Position numbers and translations under genes: made by a program. Below, in pieces: positions 1 to 13,100 of a stretch of 64,000 bases of DNA. Positions within the stretch are counted from its first letter, which is position 1. Every line of letters starts with the position of its first letter. The DNA is from Brachionus manjavacas. Its lineage: Eukaryota > Rotifera > Eurotatoria > Ploima > Brachionidae. The notes beneath the pieces were generated by a model, which saw only the letters and a list, made by a program, of their open reading frames with translations, was not told where the DNA came from and made no database searches. The stretch lies in the NCBI GenBank assembly GCA_019054805.1, contig JAHQIY010000006.1:4650001-4714000 (forward strand), given 5' to 3'.

Positions 1-1229
1 CTGATTTTTTTCATTATTAAGTCATATTATGAAAATTTAATACTCATTTATTGATTTCCATTTCTGCTAATAAACTGGTCTATTCATTTTCTTCCAAATT
101 GAATCAAAATTTCTAATAATTTCGAATTTGAGATCATTTTTAAAACAAATATTACATTTAGAAGAAAAAAAGTAATTGTGAATTTTCTTACAAAAATTTA
201 GTTCTTTAAAAAAAATATGCCTATTGAACTACAGATTTTTCTGTAATTTCTAAAAGGAGAAACAAATGTTTGATTTAACAGTCCAATTTGAGATAAAATT
301 TAAATAAATATTTCCCAATAAATTGATTGTTTTTAATCAAATTGCATGTTAACTTAGAAATGAAAAATATTTTTTTTTCAATTGTAACGATGAGAGAATT
401 TTAACATTTAAATAAAATAAATTTACAAAATGCAAAAAAAATTTTGATTAGAATAGATGATAGAGACAAAAAATAAATAAATTTCAAAATATTTAGTTTG
501 TTTTATCATTAAAATTTTTCTGTAAATAAAAAATCTTTAAATTTTTTTTTTTGTTAATTAGTCCTTTAAATTTGAAAGTAGATACATTAATACAAAGAAC
601 AAATATATATATGGTTAATTTTTTATTGAAAAACTAAGATTTAAGTTTAAGATCACGTTAATTTAGATTCAAGTTCCACTTTTTAGTACCCAGTCAAACA
701 TTTTCAGAGATTTTTTGAAGTATCTTTAAAAAATCTCTAAAATTCACTTAAGACTTGTCTCTTTTATACAAATCTGTTTTTTAATATATTTAATGTTTTC
801 TTGAAAATGTTTGACCCTTTGTTCATTTGTTGATTTTTAGATATTTTTATTGGAAAAAATGTATTATTAGTGAACTGTTTCGACGTCAAAACTATTAATT
901 TACTAGAACCAGAACAAAATTATTGCTAATTTATTTCTGGTAATAAAAAAATGATTGTGTAAATATCATCAGCTTCAATTTTTAAGCAATCGCCTAATTT
1001 TGATCAAAAGATTTAAGATTTTGTTTCTTATATTGACAGCAAATGCCAGCAAAAATTTAGAAAGAACAATTGCTAGTTCAGACTTAAGCAGGAATTTCAT
1101 AAAAATTAAAAAATTAATTATAAGCGTCAACTTTTAATTTTTAAATTGCTTGTAATCCATGTTCTTTTTATTAAAATTTAAATTTAAACTGAAAATTAAG
1201 CGATCATGGTTTTCATCTTTATTATAAAA
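1..1229. other. AT-rich non-coding stretch
   Basis: I see no gene, RNA or clear repeat here. The stretch is A/T homopolymer-rich and every reading frame is short and low in complexity. Confidence 0.5.
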
Positions 1230-2100
1230 ATCATTGAAAATCACTTTCATTCATCCAAATTGGCCTTAATTGGTGTTCCCCAGGGATTAGTTTCTGGACC
1301 TATCCTTTTCATCATCTACGTAAATGATTTGGCAGTACACATCAAGAATTATTTTTAAATTTATGCTTATGATTGCAAAATTATATCACTTATTGACAAA
1401 AATGGCAATAAAATGGACATTAACACGTTCGAGAAAGTACAACGTAGAGCCACTAAAGTTGCCAACTGAGCTACGAAAAAAAAAGAAGAGAAATACTTGT
1501 ATAAGTGTTTCAAAAAGTCTCGAAGTTGTTGATTGGCACATTTCACCTTTTTGTATTGAGCCCAAAACAAACCACAAACGTATAGGATAAAATTTTTTTT
1601 TTTAATTTCCGAGATTAATCAGCAAGCCCATGTCTCAAGAGACTGATTAACACTTCATTTATTTAAATTCATTAAACATAATTATATCAAAAATAAAAAA
1701 AGATTCAACATGAAAATTATTCAATATATAAAAAAAAGTTATTGATTACATTGTTATTTGAAAAAATTTTACAACAAGTTACTTAAGTTAAATGATTCAA
1801 ATTTTGCAACTAAATCTAATACCCGACTCCATTGTGTAATTGCTACCTTACAATTTCCTCTTTTTTTCCTGAAATCTAAACTATGTAAACCTGAATGACC
1901 TAAAACTCTCTTTATCATATATCTTTTTTATATCTATTAACTCTTACAAACTTTATTTTTATTTTTTTTTTTTTTCCTTATTTTTTGATTTTATTTTACT
2001 TAACTTTTATTAATTTTTAATTTTACTTAACTTAATTTTTTATTTTTTATTTTTATTCTGAAGGAGCTTTAGCTCGCTACAGTTAACAAATAAATAAAAA
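1230..2100 (+). mobile_element. Decayed non-LTR retrotransposon (LINE) 3' fragment
   Basis: Near 1272-1350 the plus strand encodes the reverse transcriptase signature GVPQG followed by GPILFIIYVNDL, the conserved block just before the catalytic YADD box of Jockey/CR1-type LINEs. Near 1425-1470 it encodes FEKVQRRATK, a conserved motif of the C-terminal part of the same ORF2. The parts between are deleted or frameshifted. A tail with an AGCTTTAGCTCGCTACAG block at about 2063-2080 resembles the 3' ends of the other LINE copies here. The element is dead; the exact borders are uncertain. Confidence 0.6.
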
Positions 2101-2459
2101 AAATAATAAATCTATATAAATCAAATTATTGAAAATTGAAAGCTTTGAGTTAGAATGCATTTTAATCTCTTGGTCTCAATTAATTAATTTTGAATAAAAA
2201 TACTCGTAGGTGTTTTCTTCACATTTCGATTTATTCATCGGTTCTATTTGATCATTGATGTTTCTTAAATTTTAATTCAAGTAAGCATTCTTTCAAAAAT
2301 TTTATGTTGAAATGAGAATAGGCTTTATTTTTCTAAAACAATATTTGTTTCATTAAAACTTTTCACTTCAAGCTTTAAATTTAAAAGTTTTATGATAGAT
2401 TTATAATAGCTTTAAAGAAAACCATAGGATAAAGTTTAGAATTACTACTACAAGCTGGC

Positions 2460-2560
2460 TTGCAACATGTTGACAAAAGTGGGATTTGAACCTACGCAAG
2501 TAAACACTAAACAATTTGTTTAGTGTCTAATTTTTATTTGATGAATTTTCATTTAACAAG
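2460..2560 (-). repeat. tRNA-like relic with a box B, possible SINE head
   Basis: On the minus strand the sequence contains GGTTCAAATCC, a good match to the RNA polymerase III box B / T-arm of tRNAs. Just upstream is a perfect hairpin, ACACTAAAC facing GTTTAGTGT. No D-arm and no matching acceptor stem can be found, so this is not a working tRNA gene. A decayed tRNA-derived SINE is the best reading. Confidence 0.3.
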
Positions 2561-2564
2561 TATA

Positions 2565-4440
2565 TTTTTTAGTAGTAATAGTAGTTCTTGGTGCGACACC
2601 TAACATGTAGAGAGTCTGAGCCCATCACTGCCGATTGGGCATGTAGAGCTGTAGAAGCCGATTCCATTGAACTTATCTAAAGCCATTTTAGTTAATAAAT
2701 TATTAATTAGCGGTTGACTTAGATTTCACCACATTTTCTGGCAACTTATTCCAATGCGGAACTACTCTGTTTGAGCAAAATACGCATCTGGCGCTTACTG
2801 CAGCTGCAAAATCGTTTCCAATTTGAGCTGTAAAACTTTCTCTCTGGACTCTAGTGCTATTTCCTCCGATTGGACCCTTGTTTTCTGATCTATTCACTAA
2901 ATTCTTGACCAGGCCTACCTTTTCAATTCCATTCAGTAGTTTGTACATTTCAATCAAGTCCCCTCTTACTCTTCTTTTACTCAGCTTTGTCAGTCCTAAT
3001 TTCGTCAACCTCATTTCATACGACATGTTTTTTAGAGACATAGGTATTTTTGCTGCCCTTTCTTGCACCTTTTCTAACGCGTTAACATCCTTTTTCATAC
3101 TTGGATTCCAAACCTGCACTGCGTAATCTAGATGAGGTCTTATCATGGATATGCACAATCTTTCCCACAGCATTTCCTCTCTACTTGTAAACGTTCGCTT
3201 GAGCACTACTCGCTTTCACACAACCACTTTTCACTTGGTGGGTCCACTTTAAATCTGATGAGACCATCACTTCAAGATCCCTCTCACACTCTGTGGTCGC
3301 TAGTATAACATTTGAGTTGATAGTTTGTGTATATTTATGCTTTGCATTTAGTCTACCGAAATGCATTACTTGACATTTATCAACACACAGTCCCATACAC
3401 CAAATCTCTATTCATTGCCATTCTGCATCCAGGTCTTTCTGTAAAATCGCTCTCTCATAAACTTTATTAACTATGCCGAGTATTTTTGAGTCATCTGCAT
3501 ACAATTCCATCATATTAGAAACACAGTCAGGTAGGCCATTTATGTACAGAACAAATAGCAGGGGTCCAAGTACAGACCCTTGCGGAACTCCACCTGTGAC
3601 CATCTAGAAACTCCATTACCAAGAACAACTCGCTGAGTCCTCATACTCAAAAAGTCTTCTAACCACCTAACTATTTTCTCACCTAACCCATAACCACGTA
3701 GTTTATGAAGAATTCGTTGATGCGGTACAGTATCAAAAGCCTTTGAGAAGTCTAAAAATCCTTTCATCCACACTGTTACCTTTTGCCAACTCAGTAGTGA
3801 TCATATCAAGCGTTTCAAGTAGGTTTATTACACAACCTTTCTTTCTTTATATTTTCTTTAAATCCATGGTATAAGATTATTCTCTTGAAGGTAAAACATT
3901 TGTTGGTCCCTGACAATACCTTCCAGGACCTTATATGCAACTGAGGTGAGTGATACGGGTCGATAATTAACAGGCTATAATTTACTACCCTTTTTGTAGA
4001 TCGGCGACACATTTTCTCTTTCTACTCTCTTGGGATCTTACCTGTCTCTAATGTTATTGCGTAAATTATCTTCAATGGCACTGAAATCGTTTTTGCGTAG
4101 TTTTTCAGTATCAGTGGATGTATTTCATCAATGCCCATCGATTTGTTGCCATCTAATTTCGTCTCCGTTCAATCAGATCCTCGTTAAGCTCTCTCATGAC
4201 ATTCTCAATATCGAAATAAGAAGTTCGTAAAGGAAAAAAATGCATAGTATCATTGGATTCATTATTAAAGACGGAATGAAACTGATCGTTTAGTAACTCA
4301 GCAATCAATTTTATGTCACTCGTTACTTAACCCTCTTTTGTTCTTAATATCCTTATCTCTTCCTTTTCTCCCATTTTGCTTCTTACATAAGCATAAATTA
4401 GTTTTGGGTCACTTTTTGCCTTTTAAGAGAGTCTGTTCTC
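2565..4440 (-). mobile_element. 5'-truncated, frameshifted LINE (CR1/Jockey-like) ORF2
   Basis: Successive minus-strand frames give one LINE ORF2 in order. The linker KAKSDPKLIYAYVRSKM lies near 4430-4370. The RT core FLDFSKAFDTVPHQRIL lies near 3756, then GVPQGSVLGPLLFVLYIN at about 3590-3535, and the catalytic YADD at about 3505. The C-terminal domain (YAVQVWNPSMKKDVNALEK to HWNKLPENVV) covers 3206-2703. At least four frameshifts or stops separate these blocks. The endonuclease and ORF1 are missing, as expected from incomplete reverse transcription. The 3' end runs into a (TAC/TAGTAG)-like tail near 2570-2590. Its sequence differs clearly from the 56-60 kb LINE, so at least two families are present. 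Confidence 0.85.
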
Positions 4441-5009
4441 ATAAACTTGTTTCTTTATTTTTTTCAGTTTACTTAATTTTCTCTTAACTGCTAAAAATCT
4501 AAATAATAGTTTTTATTTTGTTTTTTTTTTGTAAATTCTTTAATATCAATTATTTTTTTTAAAAAAATGATTCGAAATGATTTTAAAATAAAATTTTGAT
4601 ATATTTATTGAATGAAAATGAAATTTACAATAAAAAAAGCGAAAATCCAAAAGATATAATTATAAGTCAAACCAAATATACTTCACATTTATATATTTTA
4701 TATATAATTTTGAATTTAAGCACTAGAGCTCAAATGAATAAAACAGAACTCAATTATTATGTCGGAATCGATTTGTGATAAACAAAAATACCAAAAAAAA
4801 AAAAAAAACAAATTAGCTAAAAATTCTGCCCAATAAATACTTCATGAGAATAGTATTTAGTCAATTATTCAAATATGGCAAAATTAAAATTCAAATGACT
4901 CTAAAATCAACATGTTCATCTTAGACCATTTATTGCCATTACAAAACAATAAATTAACTTAAATTTAAACTTATTGAGAAAAAAAAGTCGCCTTGGTTCA
5001 CTCACATTT
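4441..5009. other. AT-rich intergenic stretch
   Basis: Between the LINE fragment and the stop codon of CDC73 there is only AT-rich sequence with short open frames. It includes the 3' flank of CDC73. Nothing else is recognised. Confidence 0.5.
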
Positions 5010-6988
5010 CTATCCGATTAGGTAGGATTTATTTTTGGCCATAAATCGGCCTAACTCGTCCCAAAAAGACAAAAGCCTGGCGCGATCCAAGTGTCTCTTG
5101 TGCGGATCCAATTCCACATTGCACACGGACCATTTGGCTATGTTCGGATCTGATGGCGACCCGGTCATTTTTAAGTGAAACGCTTTTATTTTTTGAAAAA
5201 TTTCTAGCGGATTTCCGTTACCAATAGGCCAGTCTTTGAATTGCCATTGCTTTCCGTGAACAAAAACGGCTACAACTCTGTCCCTAAAATAAAAAAAATA
5301 AAAAAATTTTTTTTTTTATTATTAATTTTTTTTAAATTAAACTGTCTATTTACCAGTCGGACGGCTGCATTTTTTGAATATTATCAATAACTTTATATTG
5401 TATCATGGATCCGTCTTCTTTACGGTGCATGATGATTTCGCAGTCTTTGGGCGCCAAATTTTGAGCTGACTTTTTTTTCTCCTCTGTAGAAATGAACTTT
5501 AGATCTTGTAAAATATCGTGACAGTTAATCATTGTGATCAATGAGGTTGGTATATTTGGAACAATTATAATTGGCTTTGAGCTGGTTCGCTTTTGACTCT
5601 GGTTCGAAGGTGACTTATAGCCAGGGCGAGATTGAGAGCTCTGTGAAATGACAGTGCTATTTTTTTGAGTTAATTGTGTTTGGGTGAGAAGTCGTTGGGA
5701 GTCGAGGCCAGCACTAGGAGCCGCATTCGGAGTAGGAACTAGGCCCAAGGCACCAATACTAGGCTGATAAGTTAATTTAGTATCAATACTAAAACCGCCC
5801 GTTTCATCTTTAGCAGCATATCTCTCTTGGTCGAATCTATTGTAGCCGAGTTGGCGTGACTTTTGGGATTGCTGGACAGGCTGCGACCCGTTGGTCGATG
5901 CGGCAGTTACACCACTTTCTGAGCCACCTTCCTCTTTGGCTTTAATTAGCTGCAAAAAAGCATTGATGTCTTTTTCGAAATGCTTGCCGCTTGATTGCAG
6001 CACTGAAAATCTATCTTTGGACACTATTTCCCTTTTTCGGATTTCTTTCATGATAGCTTCGCTTTCGTCTCCGGTAGCCAAACCTGAGGCGTAGGCGATC
6101 GAAGCGAGGCCATAGTCTGCACCCAGACCCCTGTCCGAGCTTGCTCTGCCAATCAATAATTCGTCATCTAACTCAACCGCGCTAGACACCTGTTTGCGCT
6201 GCTGGGCCTTTTTTTTGGCCTTTATGGCTGCTATTTTTTCGATGGTCAATTGTTCGGACAAATTGGTCAAATTTTCAGTAATTGGTCGCTGGGACAAGGA
6301 TGAGTCGAGCTTTTTTGATATTCTTCCGATGATTTGCTCTTGGGTCAAGTTCTGAGCAAAGGCCGAGCCTTCTTCCGAGTCATGCTTGGCCTGCTTCGAA
6401 GCCATGTCCCCATCGGTGAGCTTGTCATCGAAATTTGAGGCCATGGCTCGTTTGAGGGCGGACGACGAATTGGTTGTTGCCAAATTTTGTGATATTGATG
6501 AAGATGCCTTGACATAGGGTGATGGACGCTGCATAGCGATTTCAATAGGTGCATTTTTATCAATACTCGAAGTTGTATCAATTTCTCCGTCCAGATAACT
6601 TAGAAGTTCACGTCTGTCCGGACGTGACACAACGTTTATGTTGCGAGTCTTTAATTTTAAATTTTTTTTATTTTATTTAAAAAAATAAAAAGCTCTTACA
6701 CTTGCACTTTTGACATAGAGTGGGTGCTGTAGGTCCCGGTTCTTGATCAAAAAAGCAAGACATTCTAGAGTATAGTAGTCCTTTTGTCGGTCTTTTCCGT
6801 TTGTTCTAAACAAAAATTATGTGATAAAGAAAGAAAAAGATCGCTGGATTTATTTACCCATAGATAAGATATTTTGTTTTGACATTTTTTGGATAATAGA
6901 AATCTCCGAATATAATTTTGTCATCTTCTTCATGGAATTCTTTTTTCGATTTAACAAAATCTCTCAGCAAGCTTAACGAGTCCGACAT
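5010..6988 (-). CDS. CDC73: Cdc73/parafibromin, PAF1 complex subunit
   Basis: Four exons read on the minus strand: 6988-6858, 6805-6700, 6648-5354 and 5283-5010. They join in frame to 601 residues; human parafibromin has 531. The family is a nuclear subunit of the PAF1 elongation complex that couples RNA polymerase II to histone H2B ubiquitination and H3K4 methylation. The N-terminus ([12 protein letters not shown], then [11 protein letters not shown]) and the segment [14 protein letters not shown] match the family. So does the central [15 protein letters not shown] motif, here [15 protein letters not shown]. The C-terminal Ras-like Cdc73 domain starts near [17 protein letters not shown] and runs through NWDRVVAVF-like and KRHLDRA segments to the stop. 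The extra length is in low-complexity Ser/Gln-rich linkers of the middle. Splice sites are GT-AG with introns of 51-70 bp. Identification is firm; start chosen as the ATG beginning the conserved N-terminus. Confidence 0.95.
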
Positions 6989-9900
6989 TTTTGTTTGAAA
7001 AAAATCTAAAAATCAAAGACTTTATGTAAAATAGGTGACAGACAATTTTGTTGATTTTCAGCTGAGTGGCTTGGACAGTTTTTTGGTACGATTTTTTTTT
7101 TAATTCTCTATGCTTGGATTTATTTATTTGGTCTTAGAATAATTTTTTTTTCAAAATTTGTTGCAAAAATTATTCGAAATTTTGCACATTTTTAATTTTT
7201 TGGCAGTATACAAAGAGTTGATTTTTTCTGCAGAATAATTTTGTTGATGTAATGTGCAAGTTTTAGTCTCGTGAAATTTTTTGATTGTGTGGGTAACATG
7301 AATCATAAAACATTTCTATTGTCTAATCAATTTTTTATTTAATCATTATGACATTTTTTTTATGAATTAAACAAAAGTGAAAATTTAAATTAAGAAAATA
7401 TTATTATTATTTATTTGTTTTTCTGTGCGGCGATGAAGTTTAGGGAAAAATCTGTAAAAAAATATTCTTCTTAAATTGCATTTCAGTTATAATTCAATTA
7501 TTTTAAAAAAACTACTGTTTTACAATTTTAAACAAATTTTGCTAAACGTAAAAAAAGGCGATAAATTAAATAAATTTATGGATTTACAGAATAGATCGAA
7601 TATTGATAGAAAAAGTTCTAAACATTTTTATTTTTTTTTACTTTTTATCTGAACATTTTATGATTTCAATGCTAAAAATTTTCGAAATTATCAATAATTT
7701 TAAAATATTTTAAATATTTTGCTTTGCTTTAATTTTTTTGCTCCAAACTTCCACGCCGCATTTCTGTTCGAGCCTAAGCCTCTACAGATAAAAAATAAAT
7801 AAATTAAGACATTTTTTAAAATATTTTAAATTTGAAGTAAGTTATAAGATGAGAAACAAAAATAAAAATTAAAGCAATCATAAGTTGGCAAAATAAGAAT
7901 AAAAATAACATTAAAATCAGAAAATACTAGAATCAAAATTTAAACAAATGCATTTAATTTAGAAAAAAAAATTAAAAATTAATTTAAAAAATTGATTTTT
8001 AAGATTAATAAAGTTAAGATCTTTTTCTAGATGATCAAGAAAAATAATTAAAATTACTTAAAATATTTTTTGAAAATTAACATCATAATCAGTTTTTAAA
8101 ATTTTAATGATTTTTAATTTTATTGATTAATTTTTATGGAAAATTTCTTATTTCTGTAATAAATAAGTATTCATTTTATTTTTTGTTAGTATAATTACAT
8201 GGTTATTAAATCGAATTCAATTTTCCAGACTAATGTGTTTTTTTTTTTATTTTGTAAAATAAACCTGAGGTCACAATAATTTATTCATTTTTTTAAGCAA
8301 AATTCACATGATATAATCAATCTATTTATGTCTCTACGCAGTTTTTATGTTGATTTTTTAAATCCAAACGTAAATAAAAAAATCAATAGTCCAAAATGAG
8401 TTAAAATTAAAATGGTTCTTATAAAAAGAAAGCCTTTCTCAAAAAGAAAAATAATTTTATAATTCAAAATATTCAGAAATGTGTTTTAAATCAAAAATAA
8501 TTATAATATTTAAAGTATTCTTTTGTTTAAAATAAATATCTTATCATATAAAATCAGCTACAAACATGGTCTTCTTAAAATAATTTATTTTTTAAAGGCA
8601 ACAATTTGTTTCTTTTTACTTATCCGAGAGATTCTTCTGTAAGGTAAATTTTAATATTTGATTCGTATCAAATTCAATGACGAAGTAAAGAATTTTCAAT
8701 TATATATCTAAAAAGTACAGGATGAATCAATTAAAATTATTTTGAAAAATATACATTAAAATTTATTTTTTTTGCCATTTTTAAATCAAGATAAGGATTT
8801 TTTAGTTGGAAAACAAATTTCCTGTAACCAGTTGTTAATTTTTACTTCCCAAATGATTTTATCTCAAATAATAGCACATTTTTTTAAACATGATCAAAAG
8901 AAAACTCATTGCTAGAAAAAATAATTACCTCTTATAAATGTAATTAATTTTTAAAGCTTTCAAGATTAAGTTTTTAATTTTTAAATGATAAATCATATTT
9001 TTAATTTTTAGATTTTGTATTTCTTTTTAATTTTTAGAGTTAACCCCTTTAAAGCGGTGTAAAGTATTCGATGATTTAAAGTTCTATTATTTGGTCTCAA
9101 ATCTGCTGAAATTTTAATTTGTCTTTAAATTCATTAAAAGCTAGACTATCTATCTGAAATTTTATGTTTACGAGTCAAATTCTTTAAATAGTCTTTTTAA
9201 AGAAAATTAGAAACTATAAACATTTAAAATTAACTCAAATAAATTTCTAATGCATCAATCATAGTTTAACATAAAAAGTCTCGATTCAATTTAAGTTTAT
9301 TAAAATATTTGAATTTTTCAATGCTAGAATTAAAAATGTTCAAAAACTAATTTTTGATTTTCATATTTTTTTTCAAATAAATAGCACCTGTACTATAAAC
9401 GTGAAGATTGTGATTTTTTTGATAAAGGAATTTACCTTTTGCTATTTTAAGCAATATGATACAGATTATTTCAAATTTCTTTGTCAAATATAAGCCATTT
9501 TTGTTGTTAACTCAATCGATTTTCTAAATTCTTAATAAAAGGTTTTAAAAGAAATTTCTAGAAATTTAATTCTGTAAACTCATAAATTTTTTTTGTCATC
9601 TTTTCTTATGAAAATGCTTTGAGACTTACTCAATTCTTTATTTAACAAAATGATATAGTCCAAGGGTTTACAACGAAATTAGAACTTTATTAGGTTCAAT
9701 CAAAATAAAAAAATTATATAGATAAAAGTTTTATACAAGCTTTATTGGTGATAGAAGTGTTTTTTTTTTATTTAAAAATTATGTGGAATATTTTGAAAGA
9801 AGCGTTAAGTTAAATTTGCTTAATTTTAGTTATACGTGTTAATATTTTAAATATAAAACAGTATATGATATTAAACAAATTTTAATCATATTTTAATGCA

Positions 9901-10173
9901 TTTTTGTTATTAAACTATGTGAATTGTTTATTGACATTTCTCGAGGGTTCGCTATAGAAATTAAATATGCGATAGACTTTATTTTTAAAAACGACCGATT
10001 TGGTGCCCAATTTACTTTATCTACATTCTTTTGACTAAACCATCTTGATCAGATGAGACACACAGCATATAAATGCTAATAATTAACATAAATACTAATT
10101 TCATTTCATTTTATTTTTTAAGAAATATCTAGAAAAAGAAGATAGACTTTTTTCCTATGATTGAATAATTAAA
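6989..10173. other. 3.2-kb AT-rich intergenic region
   Basis: This is the region between the divergent CDC73 (minus) and ATF6 (plus) genes, so it should contain both promoters. No coding exon, RNA gene or transposon protein motif is visible. It is dominated by A/T runs. Confidence 0.5.
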
Positions 10174-13100
10174 ATGGATGCTTTTGTAACAAATGAATTA
10201 GCATATAAGAAACTCAGCGATCCGTTGCAAAACGATGCTGAGCAATTTAATTTTGACGATCTTTTACTCGATGACTGGTCGAGTATGTCACCCGAATCAA
10301 TAAATTCAATTGAAACAAATATTCAACCATTGAACAATTCCGACCATGATTCTGATTCCGGCCTGGGCATTTATTCATCGTCCAATTCACCTAAAATTTT
10401 TCCTAATGACAATTTTGTGATGCCTAATTCAGACAACTTTAATTTCGATATCAACCAGCCATTAAGTAAGTGACTTTTAAGATCGGACCACATCTTATGA
10501 CACTCTCAAGCCAATGTATTTTAATTTTTAAAAATGGTTGTCCTAAAATTCAATTTGAAAAAAAAAAACTGAAAATGATATAATAGTGAAAGTTTGAGGT
10601 GTCACAGATATTTTTTTTAGTTACCAAAATTCATATTTTATTTGAAACTTATTTTCTAAATTTACCCAGTCTGCCCTATTAATTGACCACTACCATTAAG
10701 CTTGGTTGTCCTCATACAGATACCATAAATAAGTTGCCAGTTTTATAAATCATTTTGTAGAGAATTTTTTAATGATTAAAATGAGCCATTGATTGATTTT
10801 ATCAGACTAATTTTTAAGAAGTAATAGCCAAAAAACACTAAAAAATAACCATTTTTCCAAAAATATGAAAATTTTAAAGTTTCCTATGTTTTTTATTGAA
10901 TAACTTTTGATGTTTTAGAGACATTATCTCGAAATTTGGTTCATAAATTTGATCGAATCTGAGTTTTTTTAATAAATATCTATATATGATAATATCTTTA
11001 TTTTAAGTTTAAATTTTGATCTATTACAGAGTTTGACTACTAGTTTTTTATAACATGATAATTTTAGACAGGACAGAAGTAAATTACTAATTGCAATATT
11101 TCGTTTAAAAGCTCTGAATTAGAGACAAATTTTACCGTTAAGATCAATTCACCCGTTGATTAAAAATGTTTTAAAACAAATTAGTATTTTTTTCCTATTT
11201 TTTTTTAAGTTCAAGATTTGAAACCTTTACCATATTAATATTTTTTTGAAAAATATGGTAATTTTTTTCAATTTAATTTTTTTAAAGTCAACTGAAATTA
11301 CAAAGTTACAAAGTAAGATCAAAAATTTTTTTTGATAATGAGTCAAATATTAAATTTTAATTTTTTCACTTTTCAAAAAACTAATATCTAGCACTTCATG
11401 ATTAAAGGCATTGTTAATTTTGTAACAAAGAACTAAAACAAAAAATTTAAAATGAAATAACTTTTTTACTATGGCTCTAAAAATTGTTCAGCAAAATGGA
11501 TCAGCTGATACAAACTTTGTAATTCCCTGTAAACACTCTGCAAGTCTGCAAAGCACCTATACATTTTGCAGAACAGTTTTTAGAGTCATAGTAAAAAAGT
11601 TATTTCATTTTAAATTTGTTGTTTTCGTCCTTTGTTACAAAATTCAATTTTACAGATTTATTAATTTACAGATTTATTAATTAATAAATTAAGATAATCA
11701 GACCTTAGTTTAAAAGCACATTTTAAAGAATCTTTTTTGTATTTTTTACCTTACTAGATTTTTTAAAGTTTCTAGACTTACTGAAATCATGAGATTTTTT
11801 TATCAATAATAATTTTTTTGATGAAGGAGATATAAACATTCTCCCCGTATTGCAGAGATATTTTGAAGATTTTTTCACCCTCAGCGAGTATTGAATCCTA
11901 TACCGACTTGATTTTTTTATTAACCAATTTAAATTGACCAAGTTAAAAGCCTTGTTTTACATGTTTTAATACGCTTTATTTGTTTTTTAAGTTTTAGTTT
12001 TATCAATGATTTTTCTATTAAAAATTTTTTGAATTCAAGTCTACTTAAATAATTTTGAATTTTCCTTTTTTTTTGTTTTAAAGTATTCGATGATTAAATT
12101 AAATTTTTTTAAAGAATTGTCCCCTTTTATACTCACACACATGGCTAATAGAGCTCATCAAGGCTAGCTCGTTCTTCTTAGCGATTAAATTTTTCTTAAA
12201 ATTTAGAAGTTCCTCTAAGAAAAAAATTTAATTAAAATTTAAGATGTAATTAATTTCATATTTTTTCGACCATTGGATTCTCTTAAGTAATTAATATCTG
12301 AAAAATAAATAAACTAAATTTTTAACTTTAATCTCACTCTTTGTTCTCTTTGATATATTGCTATATTTTGCTCTATAAAGATCAAGCTTTGACCAATGAT
12401 CCAAATAATTGTATTAATATGGAAGTTCCATCTTCAAATGTTTGCCTTACCGATTCATACTTGTCTAATTTGAACGATATACTTATCGAAAACAACAAAT
12501 TAATGGAAAATGTTGATAATGATTTAAGTGTATTTGTGGACAATGGTGAAAGCGAGGATGATGCAGAAAAACTTTTAGATAATATTGAATCAATGCTTAA
12601 ATCATTACAAAACCAAGAAGATCTAGAAAAAAATAGCATCAAAATTCAAGAACAAAAAAATCTAATTAAATCTATAAGACAGCGTAAGAAGAAAAATTCG
12701 ACAAAATATGATGATCAACAAAATTTAAAGACTTCGTTTAAAAAAATATCACCTAAAGTACCAGTAAGTCAAAAACCAATTTTGCCAAAAAGTCAATCTC
12801 AAGATAATACACCTCAGACAATTATTTTAAACGAGTCAAATAATTGTGGTGATTTTTTCTTATTGAATCCTCAAAATCAACAAAATAAGCCACAAGTAGT
12901 AAATGTTTTAAAACCAGCTCCCCAACCCCAGCCAATTACAGTATTAAATACACTATCAACCATGAACTCAATGCCATTAATAATTACAAATACAAGTGGA
13001 AATTCAGGATCAAATTTTTTACCAAATACCATAATTATTGATTCAAATAATTCACAAAATATTCCAAATGCAAAGCGTTTAAAAGTAGAGAATGGATCAA

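Noticed and set aside
2460..2560. Functional tRNA gene
   Set aside because: Only the T-arm/box B is present; no D-arm, anticodon arm or acceptor pairing could be built.
11471..11680. 69-codon open frame in ATF6 intron 1
   Set aside because: It is made of foldback-element sequence.
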